Source: Cellulomonas massiliensis JC225
GTDB lineage: Bacteria > Actinomycetota > Actinomycetes > Actinomycetales > Cellulomonadaceae
NCBI RefSeq assembly: GCF_000312005.1
Contig: NZ_HE978588.1
Span: 1,003,509-1,066,519 of the forward strand
Direction: 5' to 3'
Length of the DNA: 63,011 nt
A program made the position numbers and the translations under genes. Positions 8,653-16,923 of the stretch are shown here, in pieces (within the stretch, counting starts at the first letter, position 1; each line of letters starts with the position of its first letter). Below the pieces are notes generated by a model. The model had not been told where the DNA came from. It searched no databases and worked only from the letters and a program-made list of their open reading frames with translations.

Positions 8653-10889
8653 GGGGTCGTCCCTCCGGTCGGGGTGGGGAGCTGGGGGCGTCGGGCCGGG
8701 GCGGTCGACGAGGGCGGGCGCTCGGCCTTGCCCCACGGCGACGGGTCGGGGCCGAGCTCGACGAGGAGCCGGCCCCCGCGGTGCACCTCGTGGCCGCTGA
8801 GCCAGGTGCGGTCGAGCGGGTGCCCGTCGAGCCAGACCGCCTGCACGTACTGGGCCGGCCGGTCGGGCGCGGGCTCCCGGAAGCCGGCGGTCTCGAGCGT
8901 CAGCGTGCCGCTCGGCACGTCGATCGCCGCCTCGCGCCACGTCGGCGCGTTGACGAGGAACGTGTTCTGCCCGGCCACCGGGAAGAGCCCGAGGCTGGCC
9001 CAGACGAACCACGACGAGAGCCCGCCGGAGTCGTCGTTGCCCGGCAGCCCGCCGCGGCCGGTGCCGAACTGGTTCTGCACGACCGCCTGCACGACGTCGG
9101 CCGTCCGGTCCGGCCGCCCGGCGTAGTGGTACGCCCAGGGCGCCTCCATGTCGGGCTCGTTGTTGAGGCCCTCGAAGCGCTGCAGCGCGTAGCCGGCGGT
9201 CATCTCCTCCAGCGTCGGGTGCACGCCCGGCTGCGTGACCGCCGGTGCCCCGAAGCCGAAGAAGCGGTCGAGCAGCCCGACGAACGCGTCGTCGCCTCCC
9301 GCGAGGCCGATGCGGGACGCCATGTCGTGCAGCAGCCGGAACGAGTAGTTCCAGCGGCCGCCCTCGTAGAACTCGGAGTCGTGCAGGAGCCCGGTGCGCT
9401 CGTCGTAGGCGTTCGCCCAGCGGGCCGCGAGCGGCTCGAACTGCTCGACGAGCGTCGCGTCGCCCAGGTGCCCGGCGACCACCGCCGTGCACCAGTACCC
9501 GAACGCGAGGTCGAGCGTGTGGCTGATCGGGTGGGCGCGCCCCCGCAGCAGGAAGTCCTCGCCGTACGTGCGCCGCAGGTCGTTGTGCATGTGCACGAGC
9601 GCCCAGTCCCAGTCGACGCCCGGCAGCCCGAGCTGGCACAGGTCGGCGAAGAACGTGTGCGCGAGCGCCGAGCCCTGCCGGCTGAACCGGTCGGCGCCGC
9701 GCGCCATCCGGTAGCCGATCGGGAGGTTGCCCTCCTCCTCGGCGATGTGCAGGAGCGCGTTCGCGAGCTCGACGGCGCGGTCGGGGACGAGGGCCGTCAG
9801 CAGCGGCAGCTGCGTGCGGTAGATGTCCCACATCGTCGAGATGTCGAAGACGAACGGCCCGGGCGTCGGCCAGAACGGCGACTCGTCCGCCGCCAGGCAC
9901 GGCTTGACGAGCGAGTGGTACAGCGCGGTCGAGAAGACCGTGGACGCCTCGCGCGTCGGCGCGTCGACCCGGACCTTGTCGAGGTGCTCGCGCCAGGTCG
10001 CGGCGGTGTGCGCGCGGCGCCGCTCGAAGCTCGACGGGCCGGGGCCGCAGTCGTCCTCGAGGTTCCGTCGCGCCTGATCGACGCCGCGCAGGCTGAACCC
10101 GATCCGGATCTCGATCGTCTGGCCCGGCTCGCTGGGCCCGGCCCACATGAGGCCGAACGTGCGCAGCGTCGTCGGGCGGATGCGGTCGAAGTCGAGCCGC
10201 GTGCCGCCGGGCATGAGGCGCCGGTCGTACCAGAGCATCTGGCGCCACTGCGCGGCGTCGCACTCGACGTGCACGGCGAGCGGCGCACCCTCGACGACGA
10301 TCTCGCCCTGCGCGACGCCCGGCGCGACCGAGTGCAGGTGCGCCCGCAGGGGGACCGTCCGGCCGTAGGGGATCGTCAGGCCGCCCATCGAGAAGTCGAT
10401 GACCACCCGGGCGTCCCGGTGCGCGGGGAACGTGTACCGGTGCACCGCGCTCTTCGGGCCCACCGTCAGCTCCGCGCGGATCCCGCTGCCGAGCGTCGCG
10501 GCGTAGTAACCCGGCTCCGCGTACTCGTCGTCGACGTCCCACGTCTGCCCCAGGTCGTCCAGCGGCTGCAGCATCGGCGTGACGCGGAAGTAGTTGTAGT
10601 ACTTGCGGATCGCACCCGTGCCCGACTGCTGGAAGTGCGTGAAGCCAGACGCGACGGTGCGCTCGTGCAGGACGGGCGGCAGGCCCTCGGTGGACAGGTC
10701 GTAGCGGCCGTAGCCCGTCGGGTAGGCGCCGCTGTACGCGCAGGCGCTGACCATGCCGAGCGGGTGGGTCGCGCCCGGGTGGGTGTTGCCCACCTGCGGC
10801 TTCGGCCACCACCACGAGGCGGCGAGGCCCTGCGGGGGCGGCAGGTGGGTCGCCTCCGTGCCGATGAAGGGGTCGACGAGGTCGTACAT
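8649..10889 (-). CDS. GH92 family glycosidase (alpha-mannosidase type), cytosolic
   Basis: A 746-residue glycoside hydrolase family 92 protein. The N-terminal beta domain begins with VDPFIGTEA and includes GNTHPGATHPLGM; the catalytic (alpha/alpha)6 part contains MWDIYRTQLPLL and the family hallmark GNDDSGGLSSWFVWASLG. GH92 enzymes are calcium-dependent exo-alpha-mannosidases, most of them secreted by gut Bacteroidetes. This copy has no signal peptide, which is unusual and implies a cytosolic substrate. The ATG is preceded by AAGGGAG at good spacing. It is the first gene of a two-gene operon with the GT4 gene. Confidence 0.88.
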   Translation of the reverse strand: MYDLVDPFIGTEATHLPPPQGLAASWWWPKPQVGNTHPGATHPLGMVSACAYSGAYPTGYGRYDLSTEGLPPVLHERTVASGFTHFQQSGTGAIRKYYNYFRVTPMLQPLDDLGQTWDVDDEYAEPGYYAATLGSGIRAELTVGPKSAVHRYTFPAHRDARVVIDFSMGGLTIPYGRTVPLRAHLHSVAPGVAQGEIVVEGAPLAVHVECDAAQWRQMLWYDRRLMPGGTRLDFDRIRPTTLRTFGLMWAGPSEPGQTIEIRIGFSLRGVDQARRNLEDDCGPGPSSFERRRAHTAATWREHLDKVRVDAPTREASTVFSTALYHSLVKPCLAADESPFWPTPGPFVFDISTMWDIYRTQLPLLTALVPDRAVELANALLHIAEEEGNLPIGYRMARGADRFSRQGSALAHTFFADLCQLGLPGVDWDWALVHMHNDLRRTYGEDFLLRGRAHPISHTLDLAFGYWCTAVVAGHLGDATLVEQFEPLAARWANAYDERTGLLHDSEFYEGGRWNYSFRLLHDMASRIGLAGGDDAFVGLLDRFFGFGAPAVTQPGVHPTLEEMTAGYALQRFEGLNNEPDMEAPWAYHYAGRPDRTADVVQAVVQNQFGTGRGGLPGNDDSGGLSSWFVWASLGLFPVAGQNTFLVNAPTWREAAIDVPSGTLTLETAGFREPAPDRPAQYVQAVWLDGHPLDRTWLSGHEVHRGGRLLVELGPDPSPWGKAERPPSSTAPARRPQLPTPTGGTTP

Positions 10890-10961
10890 CGCTCGCTCCC
10901 TTCCGTCCGCCCGGGACCGGGCGACGCCGCCGTGATCCGCCGGACGGTACGGCAGGAGTGT

Positions 10962-10980
10962 GTCGCGCACGTTGCACGAC
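10962..10980. promoter_or_regulatory. Possible operator upstream of GH92
   Basis: GTCGCGCA and TGCACGAC flank three bases, with one mismatch between arms. It lies between the divergent GH92 and DUF2510 genes and resembles a LacI/TetR half-site pair. No regulator gene is adjacent, so the assignment is weak. Confidence 0.3.
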
Positions 10981-11040
10981 CGTGAAGGGTGCGGCGGCGC
11001 CCGGCTCAAGCCGGTCCCGGCCGCCGCCGACATACGGGGC

Positions 11041-11475
11041 ATGAGCGACACGCGGAACCCGCCGCCCGGGTGGTACGCCGACGGCGTGACCGTCGGGGCG
11101 CTGCGCTGGTTCGACGGCGAGCGGTGGACCGAGCACCTGCAGGTGCAGACGCCGCCCGCACCGTACGGCCAGGTCCCGTCTCCGCACGCGCCCGTGCGGC
11201 AGCCGGCGAACCCGGGCGTGGGGGCCGACCCGTCCGACGCGGTGCACTGGCTCATCCCGACGGGCCGCTCCTGGCAGTCGATCGCCTCCGGCTACCTCGG
11301 CCTCGTCGGCCTGCTGCTGTGGCCCCTGGCGCCGTTCGCCGTGTGGACCGGAGCGGTCGCGCTGCGCCGCGCCCGCGACGGCGGGCACGGTCGCGGCCGG
11401 GCCGTGTTCGGCATCGTCGCCGGTGTCGCGGGGAGCGTCATCGGCGCCCTAGTGCTCGTCAACGCGTTGCGCTGA
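11041..11475 (+). CDS. DUF2510 membrane protein
   Basis: A 144-residue protein with an N-terminal DUF2510 motif (PPGWYADG followed by LRWFDGERWTEH) and two hydrophobic C-terminal helices (about residues 78-105 and 118-142). DUF2510 is a short tryptophan-rich domain common in actinobacterial membrane proteins; its function is unknown. The ATG at 11041 is taken because DUF2510 proteins begin a few residues before PPGWY. It converges on the Pr6Pr gene with only three bases between stop codons. Confidence 0.8.
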   Translation: MSDTRNPPPGWYADGVTVGALRWFDGERWTEHLQVQTPPAPYGQVPSPHAPVRQPANPGVGADPSDAVHWLIPTGRSWQSIASGYLGLVGLLLWPLAPFAVWTGAVALRRARDGGHGRGRAVFGIVAGVAGSVIGALVLVNALR

Positions 11476-11478
11476 CGG

Positions 11479-12099
11479 TCAGTCGGTCGCGCCGCCGACG
11501 AGGGCGCGCCGGCGCATGCGGCGGTCGACCAGGATGATCAGCAGTCCCAAGGCGTAGAAGCCGACGCCGTACATCAGCACGTTGAGCAGGAAGCCGCCCC
11601 AGCCGAGCTCGCCGAGGTCGATGAACCCGTATGGGTAGTCGAGCCCGAAGACCGTGCCGCGGATCGTCGTGAAGGTGACGTACGCCAGCAGGTAGCCGAA
11701 CCAGTACGCGGCGTAGCGCCAGCGCATCCGGCGGTGCGCGTCGAAGAGCAGGAAGTCGAGCACCGCGAACGCCGGGTTGATCTGGTGCTCGATCTGACCG
11801 GACGTGAGTCCGGGGAAGATCTGCGGCGCGTCGGCGGCCTCCGGCGCGAGGACGAACGCGGCGACGAGCCCGGTGATCGCGAGGAACAGCGTCACGCCGC
11901 CCTTGAACCAGGCCGGCGGCTGCCCCTTGCCGCGGATCGACCCCACCGCGCCCCAGACGAGGACGATCGCCAGGAGGAAGCCCGACTGGTTCGTGAAGTA
12001 GAGCAGCCCGTCGACCTCGCCGTGGAGCCAGATCTCCTGGGTCCCGATGAGCGCGAGCATGGCGACGAACAGGCGCAGCAGCGCCACGACGTAGTTCAC
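11479..12099 (-). CDS. Pr6Pr family membrane protein
   Basis: A 206-residue integral membrane protein with about six hydrophobic segments, starting FVAMLALIGTQEIWL, and with the YFTNQSGFLLAIVL and YPYGFIDL segments typical of the Pr6Pr (FAR-17a/AIG1-like) family. No function is established for bacterial members. The GTG start has GGGGAG upstream. It is likely monocistronic. Confidence 0.8.
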   Translation of the reverse strand: MNYVVALLRLFVAMLALIGTQEIWLHGEVDGLLYFTNQSGFLLAIVLVWGAVGSIRGKGQPPAWFKGGVTLFLAITGLVAAFVLAPEAADAPQIFPGLTSGQIEHQINPAFAVLDFLLFDAHRRMRWRYAAYWFGYLLAYVTFTTIRGTVFGLDYPYGFIDLGELGWGGFLLNVLMYGVGFYALGLLIILVDRRMRRRALVGGATD

Positions 12100-12327
12100 G
12101 TTCTCCCCTTCGACCAGCGGCTCCGTCGCCGCTGGGCGTCACGGTGCCATGAAGCGCCCGGTCCGGGCGAGCACCCGGGCGGGTTGCGCCGACGTGTCGC
12201 CGGGGGTCTGTCCGGGGCCAGTCCGGGGTCGGGCCCGGGTCCGACCGGGGTGCTCCCGGATACCCGCACGAGCGTCGCGGGGCGAGGCTGGTGCTGTCGG
12301 CGAGATCCGCCGCGAAGGAGGAGGACC

Positions 12328-12573
12328 ATGAACGACTACCACGCACCCCTCGGCCGCCAGGGCCTCATCCGCCCGCGGTACGGGCGCGTCCTCGGCGGCG
12401 TGTGCGCGGGCCTGGGCCTGCGCTTCGGCCTGAACCCGTGGATGGCACGGCTGCTGTTCGTGCTGATCCTCATGCTCGTGCCGGGCAGCCAGATCCTTGT
12501 GTACCCGATCCTGTGGATCCTCATGCCGTCCGAGTCGGCCACCTGGCGCCCGCGCACGGCGACGACCGCGTAG
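12328..12573 (+). CDS. PspC domain protein
   Basis: An 81-residue membrane protein with one PspC domain: RPRYGRVLGGVCAGLG followed by a hydrophobic stretch from FVLILMLVPGSQILVYPILWILM. PspC proteins belong to the phage-shock/envelope stress network and may act as membrane-bound regulators. The ATG follows a perfect AAGGAGGAGG ribosome binding site. It is a stand-alone gene, convergent with the HxlR regulator. Confidence 0.85.
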   Translation: MNDYHAPLGRQGLIRPRYGRVLGGVCAGLGLRFGLNPWMARLLFVLILMLVPGSQILVYPILWILMPSESATWRPRTATTA

Positions 12574-12589
12574 CCCCTCGGAGCGTGGC

Positions 12590-12970
12590 TCAGCGGGCCG
12601 GGCGGGCGACGATCTCGTCGGCGTGGTCGGCGACCCAGCCGAGCAGCGGCAGCAGGTGCGCCGCGAGGTCGGTGCCCAGCGGCGTGAGCGAGTAGTCCAC
12701 GCGGGGCGGGATGCTCGCGGTGACGTCGCGGTGGACGAGGCCGTCGGCCTCCAGGGTCCGCAGGGTCTGGGCCAGCATCTTCTCGCTGATGCCCTCGACC
12801 GTCCGGCGCAGCTCGCCCCAGCGCATCGTCCGCTCCGAGAGCGAGGCGAGGACGAGCACGCCCCACTTGCTCGTCACGTGGTCGAGGACCACCCGCGAGG
12901 GGCACGCGGCGGAGAGGACTCCGTCGGTGAGGAGGCGGTCCAGGACGCTGACCTCGTTGCTTACCGTCAC
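12590..12970 (-). CDS. HxlR family transcriptional regulator
   Basis: A 126-residue winged-helix protein of the HxlR/DUF24 family, with SKWGVLVLASLSERTMRWGELRRTVEGISEKMLAQTLRTLE as the DNA-binding core. A cysteine at residue 23 (SAACPSR) sits where quinone- and diamide-sensing members of the family keep their redox cysteine. It is divergent from a QorB-type quinone reductase gene, the same arrangement as E. coli ytfH/ytfG, so it very likely represses that gene and itself. A TAAGGT box six bases before the GTG start suggests a leaderless transcript. Confidence 0.88.
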   Translation of the reverse strand: MTVSNEVSVLDRLLTDGVLSAACPSRVVLDHVTSKWGVLVLASLSERTMRWGELRRTVEGISEKMLAQTLRTLEADGLVHRDVTASIPPRVDYSLTPLGTDLAAHLLPLLGWVADHADEIVARPAR

Positions 12971-12972
12971 GT

Positions 12973-12999
12973 CCGTACCTTACGCCGAAGTGGGTACGG
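12973..12999. promoter_or_regulatory. Operator in the hxlR/qorB intergenic region
   Basis: CCGTACC (12973-12979) and GGTACGG (12993-12999) form an inverted repeat with a 13-base spacer. It overlaps the TAAGGT -10-like box (12977-12982, minus strand) of the HxlR gene, as expected for autorepression. Confidence 0.6.
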
Positions 13000-13086
13000 C
13001 GGATCGGGAAGTGATCGCGTTGCCTGCTCGTTGGCGCCGACCGAGAGGGTGGGCACCGGCCCGCCCGGCCACGAAGGAGCACGCGC

Positions 13087-13941
13087 ATGTCCATCGCCGT
13101 CACCGGCGCCACCGGTCACCTCGGTCGTCTCGTCGTCGAGCACCTCCTCGCCGGCGGCGTCGCGCCGGGCGAGGTCGTCGCACTCGGCCGCCGCCAGGAC
13201 CGTCTGGACGAGCTCGCGACGCAGGGCGTGCGGACCGCGGTCGCCCCGTACGAGGACGCCGACGCGCTGCGCCGCGCCCTCGACGGCGTCGAGACGCTCG
13301 TCCTCGTCTCGGGCAGCGAGGTCGGGAAGCGGGTCGAGCAGCACCGCGCCGCGATCGACGCCGCGAAGGCGGCCGGCGTGACGCGCGTCGTCTACACGAG
13401 CGCCCCCCACGCCGACACGAGCACGCTCGTCGTCGTCCCCGAGCACAAGGCCACCGAGGAGCTGCTGCGGGAGTCGGGGCTCGCCGTCGTCGTGCTGCGC
13501 AACAACTGGTACACGGAGAACTACGTCGGCACCGTCCAGCAGGCCGCGCAGACCGGCGTGATCCTGGGGAGCACGCACGGCGGCCGCGTCGCCAGCGCGT
13601 CGCGCACCGACTACGCCGAGGCGGCCGCGGTGGTCGCGCGCGGCGGGCACGACGGGCGGACCTACGAGCTGTCGGGCGACGTCGCGTGGAGCTACGACGA
13701 CCTCGCCGCAGCGGCGTCCGAGCTGCTGGGCCGTCCGGTCGAGCACCGCGACCTGTCGGCCGACGAGCACCGCGCCGCGCTCGTCGCCGCCGGGCTCGAC
13801 GAGGGCACCGCCGGCTTCGTCGTCCAGATGGACGCCGACACCGCGAACGGCGACCTCGCCGACGCCACGACGTCGCTCCGCGAGCTCGTCGGCCGCCCGA
13901 CGACCCCCCTCGTCGACGGCCTCCGCGCCGCCCTGTCCTGA
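13087..13941 (+). CDS. qorB: NAD(P)H:quinone oxidoreductase, QorB type
   Basis: A 284-residue atypical short-chain dehydrogenase of the NmrA/QorB class. It starts with the dinucleotide-binding motif VTGATGHLG and carries segments conserved with E. coli QorB (YtfG): SSEVG-like SGSEVGKRVEQHRAAIDAAKAAGV, YTSAPHADTS, LRNNWYTENY and the C-terminal GRPTTPL. These enzymes reduce quinones with NADPH and limit redox cycling in the cytoplasm. Divergence from a cysteine-bearing HxlR regulator supports quinone or electrophile response. The start is preceded by GAAGGAG. Confidence 0.88.
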   Translation: MSIAVTGATGHLGRLVVEHLLAGGVAPGEVVALGRRQDRLDELATQGVRTAVAPYEDADALRRALDGVETLVLVSGSEVGKRVEQHRAAIDAAKAAGVTRVVYTSAPHADTSTLVVVPEHKATEELLRESGLAVVVLRNNWYTENYVGTVQQAAQTGVILGSTHGGRVASASRTDYAEAAAVVARGGHDGRTYELSGDVAWSYDDLAAAASELLGRPVEHRDLSADEHRAALVAAGLDEGTAGFVVQMDADTANGDLADATTSLRELVGRPTTPLVDGLRAALS

Positions 13942-13974
13942 CCCCTCCCCGCCCGCCCGCCCCCTCCCCGCCCG

Positions 13975-14042
13975 CGAGTTCGTAGCGCGGCGACCGGTTC
14001 GTGGCTCAGACGCTACGAACCCGTCGGCCCGCTACGAACTCG
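13975..14042. repeat. Nested inverted repeat (CGAGTTCGTAGCG)
   Basis: CGAGTTCGTAGCG (13975-13987) is mirrored perfectly at 14030-14042. Inside lies a second imperfect stem, GGTTCGTGGC/GCTACGAACC. It sits between qorB and the ABC-F gene and looks like an extragenic palindromic element; it may also act as a terminator for qorB. Confidence 0.65.
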
Positions 14043-14119
14043 TCCGGACGGCGCGAGGGCGGGCGGGCCGGCCCGGAAAGAGGTTCGGGGGGCGGGCCGG
14101 CTCGGGGGAGGATGGGGCC

Positions 14120-15766
14120 GTGAGTGCGACGGTCCAGGCCCGAGGTGTGTCCGCAGGGTTCGGGGACCGGGAGCTCTTCTCCGGTCTCGACCTCGTCGTC
14201 GCGCCGGGGGACGTCGTCGGGCTCGTCGGGCCCAACGGCGCCGGCAAGTCCACGCTGCTGCAGATCCTCGGCGGCCGACGAGCACCCGAGTCGGGGACGG
14301 TCGTCGTCAGCCCGCCCGACGCGCCGCTCGGCTACCTCGCGCAGGAGATCGAGCGCGACCCGGACGAGAGCGTGCGGGCGTTCCTCGAGCGTCGGACGGG
14401 TGTCACGGAGGCCCAGCGGCGGATGGACGAGGCCGCGGACGCGCTCGCGGCCGGCGAGCCGGGCGCCGATGACACGTACGCCCACGCCCTGGAGCGGTGG
14501 ATGGCGCTCGGCGGCGCCGACCTCGACGCCCGCCTCGGCACCGTCGCCGACGACCTCGGCCTGACGGTGGACCTCGACCTGCCGATGACGGCGCTCTCCG
14601 GCGGCGAGGCCGCGCGCGTCGGGCTCGCGGCGCTGCTGCTCTCCCGGTTCGAGCTGTACCTGCTCGACGAGCCGACCAACGACCTCGACGCCGACGGCCT
14701 GGCCCGCCTGGAGCAGTTCGTCGACGAGGTGGACGCGCCGGTCGTCGTCGTCAGCCACGACCGCGAGTTCCTCAGCCGCACGGTGACGACGGTCGTCGAG
14801 ATCGACCGCTCGCTGCAGCGGGTGGCCACGTACGGCGGCACGTACGACGCCTACCTCGACGAGCGCAGCACCGCCCGCCGCCAGGCGCGCGAGGCGTTCG
14901 AGGAGTACTCGGCCCGGCGCGAGGCGCTGCAGGCCCGGGCCCGCCGGCAGCGCGCGTGGATGGAGAAGGGCGTGCGCAACGCGCGCCGCAAGGCGACCGA
15001 CGGCGACAAGCACGTCAAGCACCACCGCGGCCAGACGTCCGAGAAGCAGGCCGCGAAGGCGCGGCAGAGCGACCGGATGCTGGAGCGGCTCGAGGTCGTC
15101 GAGGAGCCGCGCAAGGAGTGGCAGCTGCGCATGACGATCGCGACGGCGGGCCGCTCCGGCGACGTCGTCGCGACGACCCGGGCGGCGACGGTGCGGCGGG
15201 GTGACTTCGTGCTCGGCCCGGTGGACCTGCAGCTCGACCGGCAGGACCGCGTGGCCGTCACCGGGCCGAACGGCTCGGGCAAGTCGACGCTGCTCGCGCT
15301 CCTGCTGGGCCGGCTGGCTCCGACCGAGGGGGCGGCGAGCCTGGGCTCCGGCGTGCTCGTCGGCGAGGTCGACCAGGCCCGGGCGGCGTTCGAGGGGGAC
15401 GAGCCGCTGGGCACGGCGTTCGCCCGCGAGGTGCCCGACTGGCCGACCGCGGACGTCCGGACGCTGCTGGCGAAGTTCGGGCTCGGCGGCCACCAGGTGC
15501 CGCGCCCGGCGTCCTCGCTCTCGCCGGGCGAGCGCACCCGTGCGGCCCTGGCGCTGCTGCAGGCGCGCGGCGTGAACCTGCTCGTCCTGGACGAGCCGAC
15601 GAACCACCTGGACCTGCCCGCGATCGAGCAGCTCGAGCAGGCGCTCGACGCGTTCGACGGCACGATCCTGCTCGTCTCGCACGACCGCCGGATGCTCGAG
15701 ACGGTCCGCCTCACGCGCCGCTGGCACGTCGAGGACGGCCGCGTCACGGAGGTCGTCCCGGACTAG
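14120..15766 (+). CDS. ABC-F family ATPase
   Basis: A 548-residue soluble protein with two ABC domains and no membrane segment. Domain 1 has GPNGAGKST, LSGGEAARVGLAALLL and LLDEPTNDLD; domain 2 has GPNGSGKST, LSPGERTRAALALL and VLDEPTNHLDL. A charged linker rich in Arg/Lys/Gln (about residues 250-345) is the P-site tRNA interaction motif region. ABC-F proteins act on ribosomes, either as housekeeping factors or in antibiotic protection; sequence alone does not decide. The GTG start has GGGAGGA upstream. The stop is ten bases before the next gene. Confidence 0.9.
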   Translation: MSATVQARGVSAGFGDRELFSGLDLVVAPGDVVGLVGPNGAGKSTLLQILGGRRAPESGTVVVSPPDAPLGYLAQEIERDPDESVRAFLERRTGVTEAQRRMDEAADALAAGEPGADDTYAHALERWMALGGADLDARLGTVADDLGLTVDLDLPMTALSGGEAARVGLAALLLSRFELYLLDEPTNDLDADGLARLEQFVDEVDAPVVVVSHDREFLSRTVTTVVEIDRSLQRVATYGGTYDAYLDERSTARRQAREAFEEYSARREALQARARRQRAWMEKGVRNARRKATDGDKHVKHHRGQTSEKQAAKARQSDRMLERLEVVEEPRKEWQLRMTIATAGRSGDVVATTRAATVRRGDFVLGPVDLQLDRQDRVAVTGPNGSGKSTLLALLLGRLAPTEGAASLGSGVLVGEVDQARAAFEGDEPLGTAFAREVPDWPTADVRTLLAKFGLGGHQVPRPASSLSPGERTRAALALLQARGVNLLVLDEPTNHLDLPAIEQLEQALDAFDGTILLVSHDRRMLETVRLTRRWHVEDGRVTEVVPD

Positions 15767-15776
15767 GGTCGGCAGC

Positions 15777-16868
15777 ATGGCTCCCCTCCCCTTCGGTGTG
15801 GTCGGCAGCGGGTGGCGCGCCGAGTTCTTCGTGCGCATGGCGCGGCTCATGCCCGAGCGGTTCACGTGCGTCGGCGTCGTCACGCGGTCGGCCGAGCGCG
15901 GCGAGCAGGTGGAGCGCGCGTGGGGCGTGCCGACGGTCCGGACGATCGAGGAGCTGATCGTCGCGACCGGTGCGACGACCGACCGACCGGAGCTCGTCGT
16001 GACCGCCACGCCGTGGCCCGTCACGCCGGACGCGGTGCGCGAGGTCGCGGCGGCGGGGGTGCCCGTCCTGGCGGAGACGCCTCCGGCGCCGGACGTCGAG
16101 GGGCTGCGCGAGCTGTGGGCGGACGTGGGCCCGACAGGGCTCGTCCAGGTCGCGGAGCACAGCCCGTTCATGCCCGCGCACGTCGCGCGCCGCCAGGTCG
16201 TGCTCTCCGGCGCGATCGGCGAGGTCACGCACGTGCAGGTCTCGTCGACGCACATGTACCACGCGGTCGGGCTCGTCCGGCACCTGCTCGGCGTCGGCCG
16301 CGGCGAGGTGACGGTGCAGGCGGCGGCGCTCACGGCCCCGTTGATCGACCCGATGGACCGCAACGGGTTCACCGGCGACGACGAGCCGCACCCGGCCCGC
16401 ACGCTGCTCGCGACCCTCGACTTCGGCGGCGGCCGCTCGGCCCTCTACGACTTCACCGACAACCAGTGGCACAACCCGCTGCGCACCAACCGCATCGTCG
16501 TCCGCGGCTCGGCGGGCGAGATCGTGAACGACACCGTCACCCGCTGGGCCGGACCCCGCACGGTGCTGGAGTCGACGATCCGGCGGCGCGTCTCGGGGCT
16601 CGAGCAGAACCTCGACGGCTTCGACCTCGAGCACCTCAGCCTCGACGGCCAGGTGCTCTACCGGAACCCGTTCCACGGCGCCCGGCTCGCGGACGACGAG
16701 ATCGCGGTCGCGGCGCTCCTCGACGCGACCGGCGCCTGGGTCCGCGGCGACGCCCCGCCGCCCTACCCGCTCGCCGACGGCTGCCAGGACCACCTGCTCG
16801 GCCTCGCCCTCGACGCGGCGACCGACGGCGCGATCACCACCGCCCGCGAGGCCTGGGCGGACGCCTGA
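15777..16868 (+). CDS. Gfo/Idh/MocA family oxidoreductase
   Basis: A 363-residue NAD(P)-dependent sugar or cyclitol dehydrogenase. The N-terminal Rossmann fold starts FGVVGSGWRAEFFVRMA, and LAETPPAPD stands where the family has its E-K-P motif (here ETP, so the usual lysine is replaced). The C-terminal domain carries the substrate side. The missing EKP lysine means a divergent activity or loss of classic catalysis. It follows the ABC-F gene closely and precedes an F420 oxidoreductase gene. The substrate is unknown. Confidence 0.85.
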   Translation: MAPLPFGVVGSGWRAEFFVRMARLMPERFTCVGVVTRSAERGEQVERAWGVPTVRTIEELIVATGATTDRPELVVTATPWPVTPDAVREVAAAGVPVLAETPPAPDVEGLRELWADVGPTGLVQVAEHSPFMPAHVARRQVVLSGAIGEVTHVQVSSTHMYHAVGLVRHLLGVGRGEVTVQAAALTAPLIDPMDRNGFTGDDEPHPARTLLATLDFGGGRSALYDFTDNQWHNPLRTNRIVVRGSAGEIVNDTVTRWAGPRTVLESTIRRRVSGLEQNLDGFDLEHLSLDGQVLYRNPFHGARLADDEIAVAALLDATGAWVRGDAPPPYPLADGCQDHLLGLALDAATDGAITTAREAWADA

Positions 16869-16923
16869 GGGCGGTACCCCGCCCCCGGATGCGGGCCCGC
16901 CCGACTCGGACGACGGTAGGACC

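Noticed and set aside
14006-16402. 798-codon minus-strand frame opposite the ABC-F and Gfo/Idh genes
   Set aside because: Low-complexity translation, and the plus strand carries two clear protein families.
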